A stretch of 64,000 nucleotides of DNA from Io17-Chloro-G2 sp963663135. Its GTDB lineage: Bacteria; Chloroflexota; Dehalococcoidia; Lucifugimonadales; UBA3495. Position numbers and translations under genes: made by a program. The stretch's first letter is position 1, and every line of letters begins with the position of its first letter. The DNA is taken from assembly GCA_963663135.2 (NCBI GenBank), contig CAXXRM010000005.1, positions 1,550,001 to 1,614,000 on the forward strand, given 5' to 3'. The notes under the pieces were generated by a model. The model saw nothing but the letters and a program-made list of their open reading frames with translations, did not search any database and was not told where the DNA came from. This document shows positions 32,919 to 42,046 of this stretch, piece by piece.

Positions 32919-34286
32919 TTGAACGTCACCAAGGAGTCGGAAAATCCCACCGAGGTAACCCTCAGCATCTCCATGGACACCGCCGATGAGGAGCCCTTCC
33001 TCACCCGTTCCTACCGGAGACTGGCGACCCGCGTGCAGATCCCAGGATTTCGGCCCGGCAAAGCCCCCCGAGCCATAGTGGAGAATCACGTCGGGCGCGC
33101 CGCGTTGGTCCAAGAAGCCTTGGAATTTATGATTCCTGAGACCCTGGACCAGGTGCTAAAGGACGAGGACCTTCAGGCGTTCTCTGAACCGCAACTGGAA
33201 CTGGTGGAAATGGAACCGGTCCAGTTCAAAGCTGTTGTTCCCCTTGAGCCCATAGTTGAGTTGGGTGATTTCCGGGCCATCAGGCTGGAGCGGGATCCGG
33301 TTGAAGTAACCGACGAACAGGTGGATGAGATTGTGGAGCAACTCCGCCATGAGTCGGCTCCCTGGAACCCGGTGGACCGGCCCGCTCAATTCGGCGACCT
33401 GCTTAACATCAGTGTAAAAGGCTCAATCCTCGGCGATTCCGTAATTAAAGACGACGGCATCGACTTCATCCTACAACAAGACAATCCCCTGCCCGTGCCA
33501 GGATTTTCGGTGTACCTGGAGGGCATGACTGAAGGTCAGGAAAAGGATTTCTCCCTGCCCATACCGGATGACTCCGCTCAAACCGATTACGCCGGCCAGG
33601 AATGCCGCATGTCCGTATCGGTGCATTCGATCAAGGCCAAGGCGCTTCCCGAGTTGGACGATGAATTCGCCAAGGGAGTACGGGACGGCTACGACACGCT
33701 GGAGGACCTCAAGGGCGACATCCGGCAACGGTTGACGACCGACCGGGAGACGAATGCCCTGCGACAATTCGAGCAGTCCACTTTGGATGAATTGCTGAAG
33801 ATCTCCACTATCCAGGCTTCGGCGCTGATTTATCAGCAAGAACTGGACATGATGCGGCAAGACCGGGAACGGGCCATCCGCGGCCAGCAATTGGACATGG
33901 AAACCTACCTGCGTTTCCTTGGGAAATCCGCGGAAGAGTGGCAGGAGGAGATGCGCCCGGCGGCGGAGGAACGTCTCAAGACCTACCTCGTGCTCCGCAA
34001 AGTAGCCGAGGCGGAGGAAATCAAAATCTCCGATGAAGAAGTTGACGCCGAAATAGAGTCCCTGGTGTCAAATTCCGGAGACGCTATTGATTCGGTCCGG
34101 CGGGCCGTCTCCAACGAGCAAGCCCGGCAAACCCTCCGCTCTTCCTTGTTCAACCGCAAGGTTATGGAGTGGTTGGTAGGGATAGCCCAGGGCGACAATG
34201 ATGAAGCCAAGTCTCAAACATCCGAAGACACCACCACCGAAGAATCGGCGGCAACAGAAGAAGGAGCGGATCCCAATGTTAACTGA
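32919..34286 (+). CDS. tig: Trigger factor
   Basis: Ribosome-associated chaperone with peptidyl-prolyl isomerase activity, 455 residues. The N-terminal ribosome-binding domain has the loop GFRPGKAPRAIVE (about residues 43-55), the contact for ribosomal protein L23. An FKBP-like domain spans about 150-235 and a helical substrate-binding C-domain about 250-425 (KVMEWL near the end). The tail is acidic and Thr/Glu-rich. The start is TTG, with GGAG about ten bases upstream. Its last codons overlap clpP by 11 bases. The tig-clpP-clpX order is widespread. Confidence 0.95.
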   Translation: MNVTKESENPTEVTLSISMDTADEEPFLTRSYRRLATRVQIPGFRPGKAPRAIVENHVGRAALVQEALEFMIPETLDQVLKDEDLQAFSEPQLELVEMEPVQFKAVVPLEPIVELGDFRAIRLERDPVEVTDEQVDEIVEQLRHESAPWNPVDRPAQFGDLLNISVKGSILGDSVIKDDGIDFILQQDNPLPVPGFSVYLEGMTEGQEKDFSLPIPDDSAQTDYAGQECRMSVSVHSIKAKALPELDDEFAKGVRDGYDTLEDLKGDIRQRLTTDRETNALRQFEQSTLDELLKISTIQASALIYQQELDMMRQDRERAIRGQQLDMETYLRFLGKSAEEWQEEMRPAAEERLKTYLVLRKVAEAEEIKISDEEVDAEIESLVSNSGDAIDSVRRAVSNEQARQTLRSSLFNRKVMEWLVGIAQGDNDEAKSQTSEDTTTEESAATEEGADPNVN

Positions 34287-35019
34287 CCCCGACAACCAAT
34301 TCCAAACCAGCCCGAACCAGTTGTCTCAAATCACGTCGCTTTCCGGGTTGACCGTTCCTCAAAGCATTATCCCCATGGTCATTGAGACCAGCCCCAGAGG
34401 CGAACGGGCCTTTGACATTTATTCCCTGTTGCTGAAAGAGCGGATCATTTTTCTTGGCACTCAAATCAACGATCAGGTGGCCAACACGATAATCGCCCAG
34501 CTTTTATACCTGGAGCGGGAAGACCCCGATAAGGGAATCAACATCTACATCAATAGCCCCGGCGGCGTTATTAGTTCGGGGTTGGCGATCTACGACACCA
34601 TGCAGTTGGTAAATCCTGAAGTTTCCACCATCTGCCTGGGCATGGCCGCCAGCATGGCCACCATCCTGCTCTCCGGCGGGAAAAAGGGCAAGCGCTACGC
34701 CCTGCCGAACTCCACGATTCACATGCACCAGCCCATGGGAGGCGCCCAAGGGCAAGCCAGCGACATCGAAATTGCCGCCCGGGAAATTCTTCGTTTGCAA
34801 GACAAGATCCGCACCCTCTTGTCGGAAAACACCGGGCAGACCTACGACAAGATTGCCAGGGATACCGACCGCGACTTCTACCTGACGGCAGAACAAGGCG
34901 TGGAATACTCCCTGGTAGACGAAATCCTGGGCCGTCAGGCGACGAACGACTCTGACAGCTCGGACGACTCTGACAGCTCGGACGATTCAGCCAGTTCCGA
35001 CGGGGCTCAAGCTTCCTAA
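34276..35019 (+). CDS. clpP: ATP-dependent Clp protease proteolytic subunit
   Basis: Serine peptidase of the ClpXP complex, 247 residues. The catalytic triad is visible: Ser in LGMAASMATILL (about residue 121), His in NSTIHMHQPMGG (about 146) and Asp in YSLVDEILG (about 217). The ATG at 34276 has AAGGAG nine bases upstream; the longer frame from 34198 lies inside tig and is rejected. ClpP usually ends soon after the catalytic Asp region. Here an acidic Ser/Asp tail of about 20 residues is added, encoded by an 18-base tandem repeat. Confidence 0.96.
   Translation: MLTDPDNQFQTSPNQLSQITSLSGLTVPQSIIPMVIETSPRGERAFDIYSLLLKERIIFLGTQINDQVANTIIAQLLYLEREDPDKGINIYINSPGGVISSGLAIYDTMQLVNPEVSTICLGMAASMATILLSGGKKGKRYALPNSTIHMHQPMGGAQGQASDIEIAAREILRLQDKIRTLLSENTGQTYDKIARDTDRDFYLTAEQGVEYSLVDEILGRQATNDSDSSDDSDSSDDSASSDGAQAS
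34947..34982 (+). repeat. 18-base tandem repeat encoding the acidic ClpP tail
   Basis: Two exact 18-base copies in frame, each encoding a DSDSSD-type unit, plus a partial third. Unit length is a multiple of three, so expansion or contraction keeps the frame. Confidence 0.8.
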
Positions 35020-35055
35020 CGGCATCCATGGGTCGGGCAGGGACTCTTTCCTGCC

Positions 35056-36375
35056 TTGGGGGGGTGTGTGGCGGCAAATGGTAGAGGTGGACCCAGGGTT
35101 TCCCCATGTCCGTTTTGTGGTAAAAACCAGCCCCGTTCCAACTTCTTCGTTGCCGGTCAGTCAGCCGTCTGCTATGAGTGCGTCCGCGTCCTCGGCCAAC
35201 TCATAGACGAGGATACTCTATCAGAGGTTTCTCCCTCAACTCCCCGGCAACCCAACACGCCGCCGGTGCCCAAAGAGATTCACGCCAGCCTGGACAGCTA
35301 CGTAATCGGCCAGGGCAAAGCCAAAAAAATCCTCAGCGTAGCGGTTTACAACCACTTCAAAAGGGCACTAGACGAAGCTAACCCTTCCACGGTGGACTTG
35401 GAGAAAGCCAACATCCTGCTGATCGGTCCCACCGGCTGCGGCAAGACCCTCTTGGCCGACACTCTGGCACACACCCTGGACGTCCCTTTTGCGATGTGTG
35501 ACGCCACCTCTCTAACCGAATCCGGTTATGTTGGCGAGGATGTGGAAAACATCCTATTGAGGTTAATTCAGGCTGCCGATTGGGACGTCCCCCTGGCGGA
35601 ACAAGGAATCATATACATCGACGAATTGGACAAGATTGCCCGCAAGGAAGGGGTCAACCGCTCCATCACCCGGGACGTCTCCGGCGAGGGTGTGCAACAA
35701 GAGTTGCTCAAAATCATCGAAGGTTGTATCGCCAACGTCCCTCCCCAAGGGGGGCGCAAGCACCCCCATCAGGAACTGGTGCAAATAGATACCCGGAACA
35801 TCCTGTTTATTTGTGGAGGTTCCTTCGAGGGCCTGGAGGAAGTGGTTTCCCGGAGGCTGGGCGCCGGAACTTCGAGATTAGGGTTCTTGGCCGACAGCCG
35901 GAGTCCCGAAGGCGCCGGAGAAAACCTGCTAGGCCAGATGACGCCGAAGGATCTGGTGGAGTATGGCCTAATCCCTGAGTTGGTGGGCCGGTTGCCGGTC
36001 ACCGTGGGACTGGACCCTTTGGACAGAGACGACCTGATAAGGGTGCTGACCGAGCCCCGAAACGCCATAGTAAAACAGTATCAACATTTATTCAGCATAG
36101 ACGGCGTCGAATTGGAGTTTACTCCGGACGGGCTCGAGGCGGCGGCAGACAGCGCCGTGGGCCACCCAACCGGGGCCCGGTGCCTTCGTTACATCATTGA
36201 AGACGTTCTTCTTGACGCGATGTACGAGGTTCCATCCCTGGATAACGCAGTCCGGTGCGTGGTTGACCGGGAGTGCATTGAAGGGGCAAAACCCCCCGCC
36301 CTGATCGGCAGGGATGGGCGAGCCCTGGAACAAGATTGGTTTGAACCGCGGGGCCAGGACCGGAAATTGGCCTAA
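35056..36375 (+). CDS. clpX: ATP-dependent Clp protease ATP-binding subunit ClpX
   Basis: AAA+ unfoldase that feeds ClpP, 439 residues. The N-terminal zinc-binding domain is CPFCGK and CYECV (Cys near 18, 21, 39 and 42). Walker A is IGPTGCGKT (about 123-131), Walker B IIYIDELDKIAR and the pore loop ESGYVGEDVE. Sensor and IGF-like regions follow; the ClpP-docking loop reads LGFLADS, close to the LGF tripeptide. The start is TTG at 35056 or GTG at 35068, both with G-rich upstream sequence. The 3' end overlaps the convergent formyltransferase gene by four bases. Confidence 0.95.
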   Translation: MGGCVAANGRGGPRVSPCPFCGKNQPRSNFFVAGQSAVCYECVRVLGQLIDEDTLSEVSPSTPRQPNTPPVPKEIHASLDSYVIGQGKAKKILSVAVYNHFKRALDEANPSTVDLEKANILLIGPTGCGKTLLADTLAHTLDVPFAMCDATSLTESGYVGEDVENILLRLIQAADWDVPLAEQGIIYIDELDKIARKEGVNRSITRDVSGEGVQQELLKIIEGCIANVPPQGGRKHPHQELVQIDTRNILFICGGSFEGLEEVVSRRLGAGTSRLGFLADSRSPEGAGENLLGQMTPKDLVEYGLIPELVGRLPVTVGLDPLDRDDLIRVLTEPRNAIVKQYQHLFSIDGVELEFTPDGLEAAADSAVGHPTGARCLRYIIEDVLLDAMYEVPSLDNAVRCVVDRECIEGAKPPALIGRDGRALEQDWFEPRGQDRKLA

Positions 36376-37202
36376 CCGGTCGCCTTCACCCCATCTGAGG
36401 CCATGGCTTGCCGGATTTCTGCGTCCAAGTTCAATCCTCGAGGGCCGGTAGTCGCCAAGTTCTGTCTCGAAGTACCGTCAGAATCGCCCTGCCCGACCGA
36501 CACCCGGCCTGCAGAAACCGCACGCAGGGTTTCCAACAGCAGGTAAGGCTCTTTCCTGTATTCAGATTCCCGGATCAGCTGAAAGAGTGGGAACTCTTCC
36601 CCCAAAGACTGTTTAGCCGCCTCCAGGTCAATCCCCTTCACATCCTCCCAAAATGTGGCGAACCTTTCACCGGAGATTGGGACGGTGCAATGGGAAACCA
36701 CCGGGCCGCGGTCAACATCTTCGGTAGCCAGATGGACCATGGCGCCGGTCAACTCGGCCCTGGTTTGAATGAGGGACCAAATCACCTGCTGCCATGTGCC
36801 AATGGGACCATCAGGCAGGGCAGGGTGAAGGTTCAAAAGCGGGTACCGCCGGCACATCGGCCCGCTGATTATGAGCATATACCCGGCCAAGACACACACG
36901 TCGGGTTGGTAACCGGCCAGCCGGTCCATTACCTGGCTGTCGTAAGCCTCTCGCACGTGGCGGAAAGGTTTGCCGCGGTCCCGGGCGAATTTTGCCGAGG
37001 ATAGGCGTTCCAGGGGAAGCCCATATTCGCCGGCTAGCCTAAAAAATTGGTCTGAGCCTTCAGCTTCCCCCGGCTCGCGGTTGCTGAATACAAAGTCGAT
37101 GCCCGCGTCCAAACCGCCCGCGGCAATGTGGTTCTGGACCAACGAAAGCAGGCCACGGGACCCTTCACCCCTGCCGGTAGAAAACCACCCAATTTTCAAC
37201 AC
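36372..37202 (-). CDS. Formyltransferase-family protein (PurN-like)
   Basis: A 276-residue member of the formyltransferase superfamily, close to phosphoribosylglycinamide formyltransferase. The catalytic Asn-His is in LLNLHPALPDGPIGT (about residues 121-135) and the Asp in TEDVDRGPVVSH (about 160). The N-terminus begins KIGWFSTGRGEGSRGLL, a variant of the PurN start. A C-terminal extension of about 70 residues is unusual for PurN. Other superfamily roles (sugar-nucleotide or hydroxymethyl transfer) are possible. No purine genes are adjacent. Confidence 0.78.
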   Translation of the reverse strand: MLKIGWFSTGRGEGSRGLLSLVQNHIAAGGLDAGIDFVFSNREPGEAEGSDQFFRLAGEYGLPLERLSSAKFARDRGKPFRHVREAYDSQVMDRLAGYQPDVCVLAGYMLIISGPMCRRYPLLNLHPALPDGPIGTWQQVIWSLIQTRAELTGAMVHLATEDVDRGPVVSHCTVPISGERFATFWEDVKGIDLEAAKQSLGEEFPLFQLIRESEYRKEPYLLLETLRAVSAGRVSVGQGDSDGTSRQNLATTGPRGLNLDAEIRQAMASDGVKATG

Positions 37203-37218
37203 CGGAAGTCAGGCTCCT

Positions 37219-37494
37219 TCAGTCCTCTTTTTCGTCAAACCCCGGGGACCACTCTTCTTCAGGCTCCCGGGTATAGGCGTCTTTGAGCGTCGTTATCTTC
37301 AACTCCGCCTGGTCCAGCAACTGGTTGCATCGACGGACCAAGATCATTCCGTCCTCGTACCGGGAGGCGGCGTCGGCCAGAGTCAGCCCTCCGGCTTCAA
37401 GCGCTTCGGCCAACTCACCCAGCCGTTGAAAGGCCTGCTCAAAAGACAGGGACTCAATTGGTGCATCCGGATCGGGGTTGGAGGTCTCAACCAT
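37219..37494 (-). CDS. xseB: Exodeoxyribonuclease VII small subunit
   Basis: A 91-residue helical protein with the XseB core SFEQAFQRLGELAEALEAGG followed by LTLADAASRYEDGMILVRRC. It assembles several-fold on the large subunit and is needed for single-strand DNA degradation. The ATG has AGGAGA eight bases upstream. It lies 47 bases downstream of xseA in the same direction, and a charged C-terminal tail extends past the usual end. Confidence 0.93.
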   Translation of the reverse strand: MVETSNPDPDAPIESLSFEQAFQRLGELAEALEAGGLTLADAASRYEDGMILVRRCNQLLDQAELKITTLKDAYTREPEEEWSPGFDEKED

Positions 37495-37541
37495 CGGCTT
37501 GGTCTCCTAGCCAGCGCGGCAACAACGAGTTGGGGAGGGAC

Positions 37542-38804
37542 CTACAACAACTGCCTCATCGCGGTTTTCTTTGCTGTTTTCTTCTGGACTGGCTGGCGTT
37601 TTCTCACCGGCGAGACGGGGCCCGCAGAGGAGCCAACGATAGCCGGAAATGCTCCGTCGGAAACAGTGATGACCAACGGAGCCCCCTCCCGCGCCTGGTC
37701 CTTGCTGGTAACCACTTGCCGTTCGTCGGCGCGCTCAACCACTGAAAATCCCCGGTTCAGCGTGGCCACCGGGTTGAGGGCCCCCAGTTGGACGTCCAAG
37801 CTATGGACCCTGGTTTTCGCCAACGCAATATGGTTCACCATTGCAGTGTTGGCCACCCGAGCCAGATCGTCCACCCGCCGTCGCCAGCTTTCCCCGTCGG
37901 GGAGGCTGGCTTCCATCCTGTTGGCCAAAGTCGCGACACCGTCCCGGCGGCTGTTCAAGAGGAGGGTCACGTTTCGCCGGGACCGCGCCTCCAGTTCGGA
38001 GACCTGCCGGCGCAACACCCGGCCATCGGGCGCTACCAACTCTGCTGCAGCGGAAGGAGTGGGAGCCCTCAGATCGGCGACTTCGTCGATGATGGTGAAA
38101 TCCGTCTCATGTCCTATGGCGCTGACCACGGGAACGCGGCTGGCGTAAACCGCGCGAGCAACCGATTCCTCGTTAAAGGGCCACAAGTCCTCCAGAGACC
38201 CGCCGCCCCGAGCGATTATGACAACCTCAGCCCGCCCATCCTGATTCAATCGTTCCAGCGCCTTTATGATCGCAGGAGCGGCATCCGGACCCTGCACGAC
38301 GGTGGGCGCCAGAAGCAGTTCCAGCAATGGGTAGCGACGCCGGATCACATTCTCAATGTCGTGGAGCACTGATCCCGACGGAGACGTGACCAACCCAACA
38401 TACTTGGGAAACCGGGGCAAGGCCCGTTTGCGGCTGGCCAGGAAGAGTCCTTCTTGTTCCAGCTTCCTTTTCAGCCGTTCCAGCTCAAGGGCGAGCTCGC
38501 CCATGCCCTGCGGCATTGCCAGGTCGACGACGAAGTCGGTGGTCCCGCCCCTTTCGTAGAAGGAAATGTGCCCGTGGGCCGAAACCGAAGCCCCGTCCAC
38601 CAGCAATTCGGACCCCGGCTGCCCCTTGAACATGACGCAACGGAGCAGGCTTTGCTCGTCCTTCAGGGAAAAATAAGAATGGCCGGCGGCGGAAACGCGA
38701 AGGTTGGAAGCTTCACCCAGCACCCACAGGTCGGCCAACAGAGGGTCTGACTCCAGCTTCTCGCGCAGATGGGAGGTTACCTGGGCAACAGTATAAACGG
38801 ACAC
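37542..38804 (-). CDS. xseA: Exodeoxyribonuclease VII large subunit
   Basis: Single-strand-specific nuclease, 420 residues. An N-terminal OB-fold (WVLGEASNLRVSAAGHSYFSLKD) precedes the catalytic domain, with GLVTSPSGSVLHDI (about 134), ARGGGSLEDLWPFNEE (about 192) and SAIGHETDFTIIDEVADLRAPTP (about 222), typical XseA motifs. The GTG at 38804 gives the usual SVYTVAQVTSHL start, five bases after the efp stop. The longer frame would run into efp. The basic tail (KKTAKKTAM) is extra. Confidence 0.93.
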   Translation of the reverse strand: MSVYTVAQVTSHLREKLESDPLLADLWVLGEASNLRVSAAGHSYFSLKDEQSLLRCVMFKGQPGSELLVDGASVSAHGHISFYERGGTTDFVVDLAMPQGMGELALELERLKRKLEQEGLFLASRKRALPRFPKYVGLVTSPSGSVLHDIENVIRRRYPLLELLLAPTVVQGPDAAPAIIKALERLNQDGRAEVVIIARGGGSLEDLWPFNEESVARAVYASRVPVVSAIGHETDFTIIDEVADLRAPTPSAAAELVAPDGRVLRRQVSELEARSRRNVTLLLNSRRDGVATLANRMEASLPDGESWRRRVDDLARVANTAMVNHIALAKTRVHSLDVQLGALNPVATLNRGFSVVERADERQVVTSKDQAREGAPLVITVSDGAFPAIVGSSAGPVSPVRKRQPVQKKTAKKTAMRQLL

Positions 38805-38808
38805 GGCC

Positions 38809-39375
38809 TCAGCTAACCCGCTCGGTATACTCCCCGGTGCGAGTGTCAACACGCACCACGGCGCCGTTGGTAATGAACATTGGCACGTTGATTCGCAGGC
38901 CGGTTTGCAACGTCGCGGGCTTGTTCCCGCCCTGGGCGGTGTCCCCCCGGAAGGCAGGCGGCGTCTCTTTAACTTCCAACTCAACGTGGGTCGGTAGATT
39001 GACGGTAATGGGGGCGCCGTTGTACAAAAGCAACTCCACCACCATCTGCTCTTTCAAGTAGTCCAGGTTTGATCCCAGAAGTTCCCGGGTCAGGTCATAC
39101 TGATCGTAGGTTTCCAGGTCCAGGAAGTAGAAGAATTCCCCGTCCGTGTACAGGTATTGGACTTCCCGGTTGTCCATGTCCGCCACGGAAAAGGCAGTGT
39201 CGTATCGTTGGAAAGTGCGCTCAACGACGGCACGGGATATCAGGTTTTTGAGTTTGATGCGGGTAACAGGCGCCCTTTGCTGCATTTTGTGGCGCTCGTA
39301 ATCCATCACCTGCCAAGGTTGGCCCTCTAGCTCGATCACCAACCCGCGGCTCAAATCGCTGAAATTTATGCTCAT
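38809..39375 (-). CDS. efp: Elongation factor P, with atypical loop residue
   Basis: Three-domain translation factor that relieves polyproline stalling, 188 residues. The domain I loop reads HKMQQRAPV (about residues 29-37) where many EF-Ps have PGKGQA or PGRGxA. The residue at the modified Lys34/Arg32 position is therefore Gln. The rest is canonical: KNLISRAVVERTF, YLYTDGEFFYFLD and a C-terminal GLRINVPMFITNGAVVRVDTRTGEY. It lies just upstream of xseA and the two are probably co-transcribed. Confidence 0.94.
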   Translation of the reverse strand: MSINFSDLSRGLVIELEGQPWQVMDYERHKMQQRAPVTRIKLKNLISRAVVERTFQRYDTAFSVADMDNREVQYLYTDGEFFYFLDLETYDQYDLTRELLGSNLDYLKEQMVVELLLYNGAPITVNLPTHVELEVKETPPAFRGDTAQGGNKPATLQTGLRINVPMFITNGAVVRVDTRTGEYTERVS

Positions 39376-39444
39376 ATCCTAGCCTCTACCCACCACTGCC
39401 CAGGTCGAATCAGCCGGAAAATCGGGGTTTGGGCGCACATCGCC

Positions 39445-40515
39445 TCACTTGGAGGCTTTACTCAGAGGGGTGGCCCCCTGTTCGCCCAGGACCACAATGT
39501 CTTCAATCCGTACGCCACCCCAGCCGGAAACGTAGATTCCGGGCTCCACCGTAAACACAGTGCCGGGATTCAAAAAGTCCGTGGACCTGGGGGAAACCCT
39601 GGGGTTTTCATGCACGGCAAGACCGACCCCATGGCCCAGGCTGTGCCCGAAGTTGTCGCCGTAGCCCGCCTGGTCGATGACATCCCTCGACAGACCGTCG
39701 CACTCTTCGCCGGTCATTCCCGGCCGCACGGTATGGATGGCGGTCAATTGGGCGCCCAGTACAATGTCGTAAATCTTCCGGAAGGTGTCATCCGGCTCGC
39801 CCACCAAAACCGTCCTCGTGATATCCGAGCAGTAGCCTACAACTTTTGCGCCCATGTCGATGACGATCGGTTCGCCGGCGAGAATCTCCCGGTCCGAAGG
39901 GCGATGGTGGGCCATGGCCCCGTTGGGTCCGGCAGCCACGATGGTGTCAAAGCTGATGCCTTCTGCCCCAAAGTCGCGCATGGCCATTTCCATGCGCCAA
40001 GCCACTTCCTTCTCGGTCATGCCCTCTTTGATGTTCGGGCAGACCGCCTCCATGGCGGCATCCGACGCATCAATGGCCCGCTGCAACGATGAAAGCTCTC
40101 CGATGTCCTTGGTAACCCGCTGCTCTTCAGCCAGGCCGGAAGCCGCCACCAGCGAAACACTGGCCGTGGCCTGGTCCTTCTTCAACGCCTCCAGCAGGTT
40201 TTCGTAGGTTGAGACGGTCATGTCCTGGCTTTCAAACCCCAACCGTTGAACACCCTTGGCCGTCAATAATTCGACCAGCCAGTCCCAACCGCCCCGAATC
40301 TGCACGACATCATAATCGGGGGCCTGCATGGTTGCCTGCTCGGTGTACCTGGAGTCGGTGACCAACACCGTCTTGCCGCGGGAAATGAACAAGTAGCCCG
40401 CCGAGCCGGTAAACCCCGACATATAATGCCGGTTTTCCGGGGCGGAAATTAAAATGCCGTCCAACTCTTTCTCTTCCAAGCGGGCGACCATTCGGTCCAG
40501 ACGGTCTTTGATCAA
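39445..40515 (-). CDS. Xaa-Pro aminopeptidase (M24B)
   Basis: Dinuclear-metal peptidase of 356 residues that removes N-terminal residues before proline. The N-terminal domain starts DRLDRMVARLEEKELDGIL. The pita-bread domain carries the five metal ligands: Asp in VIDMGAKVVGYCSDITRT (two), His in HSLGHGVGLAVHE, Glu in VEPGIYV and Glu in VRIEDIVVL. The TTG at 40515 overlaps the aroQ stop and has GGAGG seven bases upstream, so the longer frame was trimmed. The aroQ-pepP-efp order is seen in many Gram-positives and Chloroflexota. Confidence 0.93.
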   Translation of the reverse strand: MIKDRLDRMVARLEEKELDGILISAPENRHYMSGFTGSAGYLFISRGKTVLVTDSRYTEQATMQAPDYDVVQIRGGWDWLVELLTAKGVQRLGFESQDMTVSTYENLLEALKKDQATASVSLVAASGLAEEQRVTKDIGELSSLQRAIDASDAAMEAVCPNIKEGMTEKEVAWRMEMAMRDFGAEGISFDTIVAAGPNGAMAHHRPSDREILAGEPIVIDMGAKVVGYCSDITRTVLVGEPDDTFRKIYDIVLGAQLTAIHTVRPGMTGEECDGLSRDVIDQAGYGDNFGHSLGHGVGLAVHENPRVSPRSTDFLNPGTVFTVEPGIYVSGWGGVRIEDIVVLGEQGATPLSKASK

Positions 40516-40958
40516 TTCTCTTCCTCCTTGACCAACGCGGCCAACATCTCCAAAGCCGAAGTATAGCCTCTCCAACCAAACCCCGCAATCTGGCCGCGGG
40601 CGATTTCGGTGATAACCGAATGCCGGCGCCACTGCTCCCGGGCGTAGGGGTTCCCGAGGTGGACCTCCACCACCGGCACCCGAGAATCTATCAAGGCATC
40701 CTTCAGAGACAGCCCATAATGGGTCAACGCCCCGGGGTTGACAATGATGCCCTGCACCCTTCCCCAATTCTCTTGGATACGGTCCACCAATTCCCCTTCC
40801 AAGTTAGATTGGTAATGCTCCACTTCCACACCCAAAGCATTGGCCAGCTTTTGAACTTCTTGGTTGATTTCATCCAGGGTTTTCGATCCGTAGATGGATT
40901 GGTCCCGCCGGCCCAACATGTTGAGATTCGGCCCGTTGAGAACCAGGATCCTGGTCAT
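40512..40958 (-). CDS. aroQ: 3-dehydroquinate dehydratase, type II
   Basis: Shikimate-pathway enzyme, 148 residues, the usual size for the dodecameric type II form. Visible motifs are VLNGPNLNMLGRRDQSIYG with the catalytic Tyr (about residue 23), the Arg in the flexible lid just before it, IIVNPGALTHYGLSLKDAL (about 70-88) and VEVHLGNPYAREQWRRHS with the catalytic His (about 98). The stop overlaps the aminopeptidase TTG, so the two are translationally coupled. Confidence 0.96.
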   Translation of the reverse strand: MTRILVLNGPNLNMLGRRDQSIYGSKTLDEINQEVQKLANALGVEVEHYQSNLEGELVDRIQENWGRVQGIIVNPGALTHYGLSLKDALIDSRVPVVEVHLGNPYAREQWRRHSVITEIARGQIAGFGWRGYTSALEMLAALVKEEEN

Positions 40959-40971
40959 AGCCGCAACCCCT

Positions 40972-42027
40972 CTAGGCCTCGGCTTCAGTCGCCGGTTCGA
41001 GTTTCGCGTCGGAACGGGGGTGGTGTCTCAAGTAGGCCGTCCGGGCCTCCCGCTTGGTTACGTGGGTGTAGATCTGGGTAGTAGATGGACTGGAATGGCC
41101 CAACAGTTCCTGGATCACCCTGAGATCGGCTCCTCCCTCCAACATGTGGGTGGCAAAGGTATGCCGTAGGGTGTGGGGATGAACGTCACCCTTGGCGCCC
41201 GACCGCAATCCGTAGCGATGGACCATCCTCTCAATGCTGCGTCGGGATAGTCGTTGCCCGTACCGGTTAACAAACAGCGCCGTAGTTGAAGTGGCAGTCA
41301 ACCTGGGTCGAGCGTCTTGCAAATACGTGCGCAGTGCGGCTTCAGTGGGCTGGCCGAACAGCACCAACCTTTCCTTGGAGCCTTTGCCTCGCACCCGAAA
41401 CTGCCGCTGATCCAAATCCAGATCGGCCAGGTCAAGGGTCTGGACCTCACCCAAGCGAGCGCCGCAGGCATACAGCACTTCCAGTATGGCCCGGTCGCGT
41501 GCCGCTAACGGAGTGTCCTCGGCAGGGGCCTCCACCAACTCCTCAACTTCCTGTTGGCCCAGGAAGTCGGGAAGGCTTTTTTCCACCTTGACTCGGAAGC
41601 TGCGTCCCGAAGGAAGCGGACTGGCGGAAAACAACCCTTCCTGGACCAAGAAACGATAGAACACGCGGAGAACCGTGAGCTTACGGGCAATGCTGACCCT
41701 GGCGTAACCGGAGTGTTCACCCTTGCGCCGGGTTGTGTCTCCTGGGCGGGATTCCCGGCCCTGCGTGGCCAACCACGCCAGGTACCCCCGCAGCATGTTC
41801 CGGTCCATTCCCATGAAATCCGGACCTTCAGCTTCCAGATACCGGCGGAAGGCTTCCAGATCGGCCTGGTAAACCCGCAGGGTGTTTTCCGAGAGGCCTC
41901 GCTGTCCCCGGATATACGCCGGGAACCGGGCGGCCATCGCGTCGTATCGTTCCAGGCTGGAGGTCTCCGCCGACCGGATGCCCGGACCGTCGGCAGCCTG
42001 CTGGGATTCAGGGATTTCGGTGGTCAT
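40972..42027 (-). CDS. Tyrosine recombinase, XerC/XerD type
   Basis: Site-specific recombinase of 351 residues, probably resolving chromosome dimers. An N-terminal SAM-like DNA-binding domain (GLSENTLRVYQADLEAF) precedes the catalytic domain. The active residues are Arg in ACGARLGE, Lys in GKGSKER, HTLRH, His in ELLGHSS and Tyr in TQIYTHV. The ATG at 42027 was chosen because the longer frame runs into topA. It lies 20 bases after topA and 14 bases before aroQ. Without its partner or dif site the XerC/XerD assignment is open; no other mobile genes are near, so a phage integrase is less likely. Confidence 0.88.
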   Translation of the reverse strand: MTTEIPESQQAADGPGIRSAETSSLERYDAMAARFPAYIRGQRGLSENTLRVYQADLEAFRRYLEAEGPDFMGMDRNMLRGYLAWLATQGRESRPGDTTRRKGEHSGYARVSIARKLTVLRVFYRFLVQEGLFSASPLPSGRSFRVKVEKSLPDFLGQQEVEELVEAPAEDTPLAARDRAILEVLYACGARLGEVQTLDLADLDLDQRQFRVRGKGSKERLVLFGQPTEAALRTYLQDARPRLTATSTTALFVNRYGQRLSRRSIERMVHRYGLRSGAKGDVHPHTLRHTFATHMLEGGADLRVIQELLGHSSPSTTQIYTHVTKREARTAYLRHHPRSDAKLEPATEAEA

Positions 42028-42046
42028 ATTTCCAGGTCCTGGGGGG

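Noticed and set aside
40972..42027. Phage or island integrase
   Set aside because: The gene is between topA and aroQ in a housekeeping run, with no att-like repeats, tRNA or mobile genes near it.
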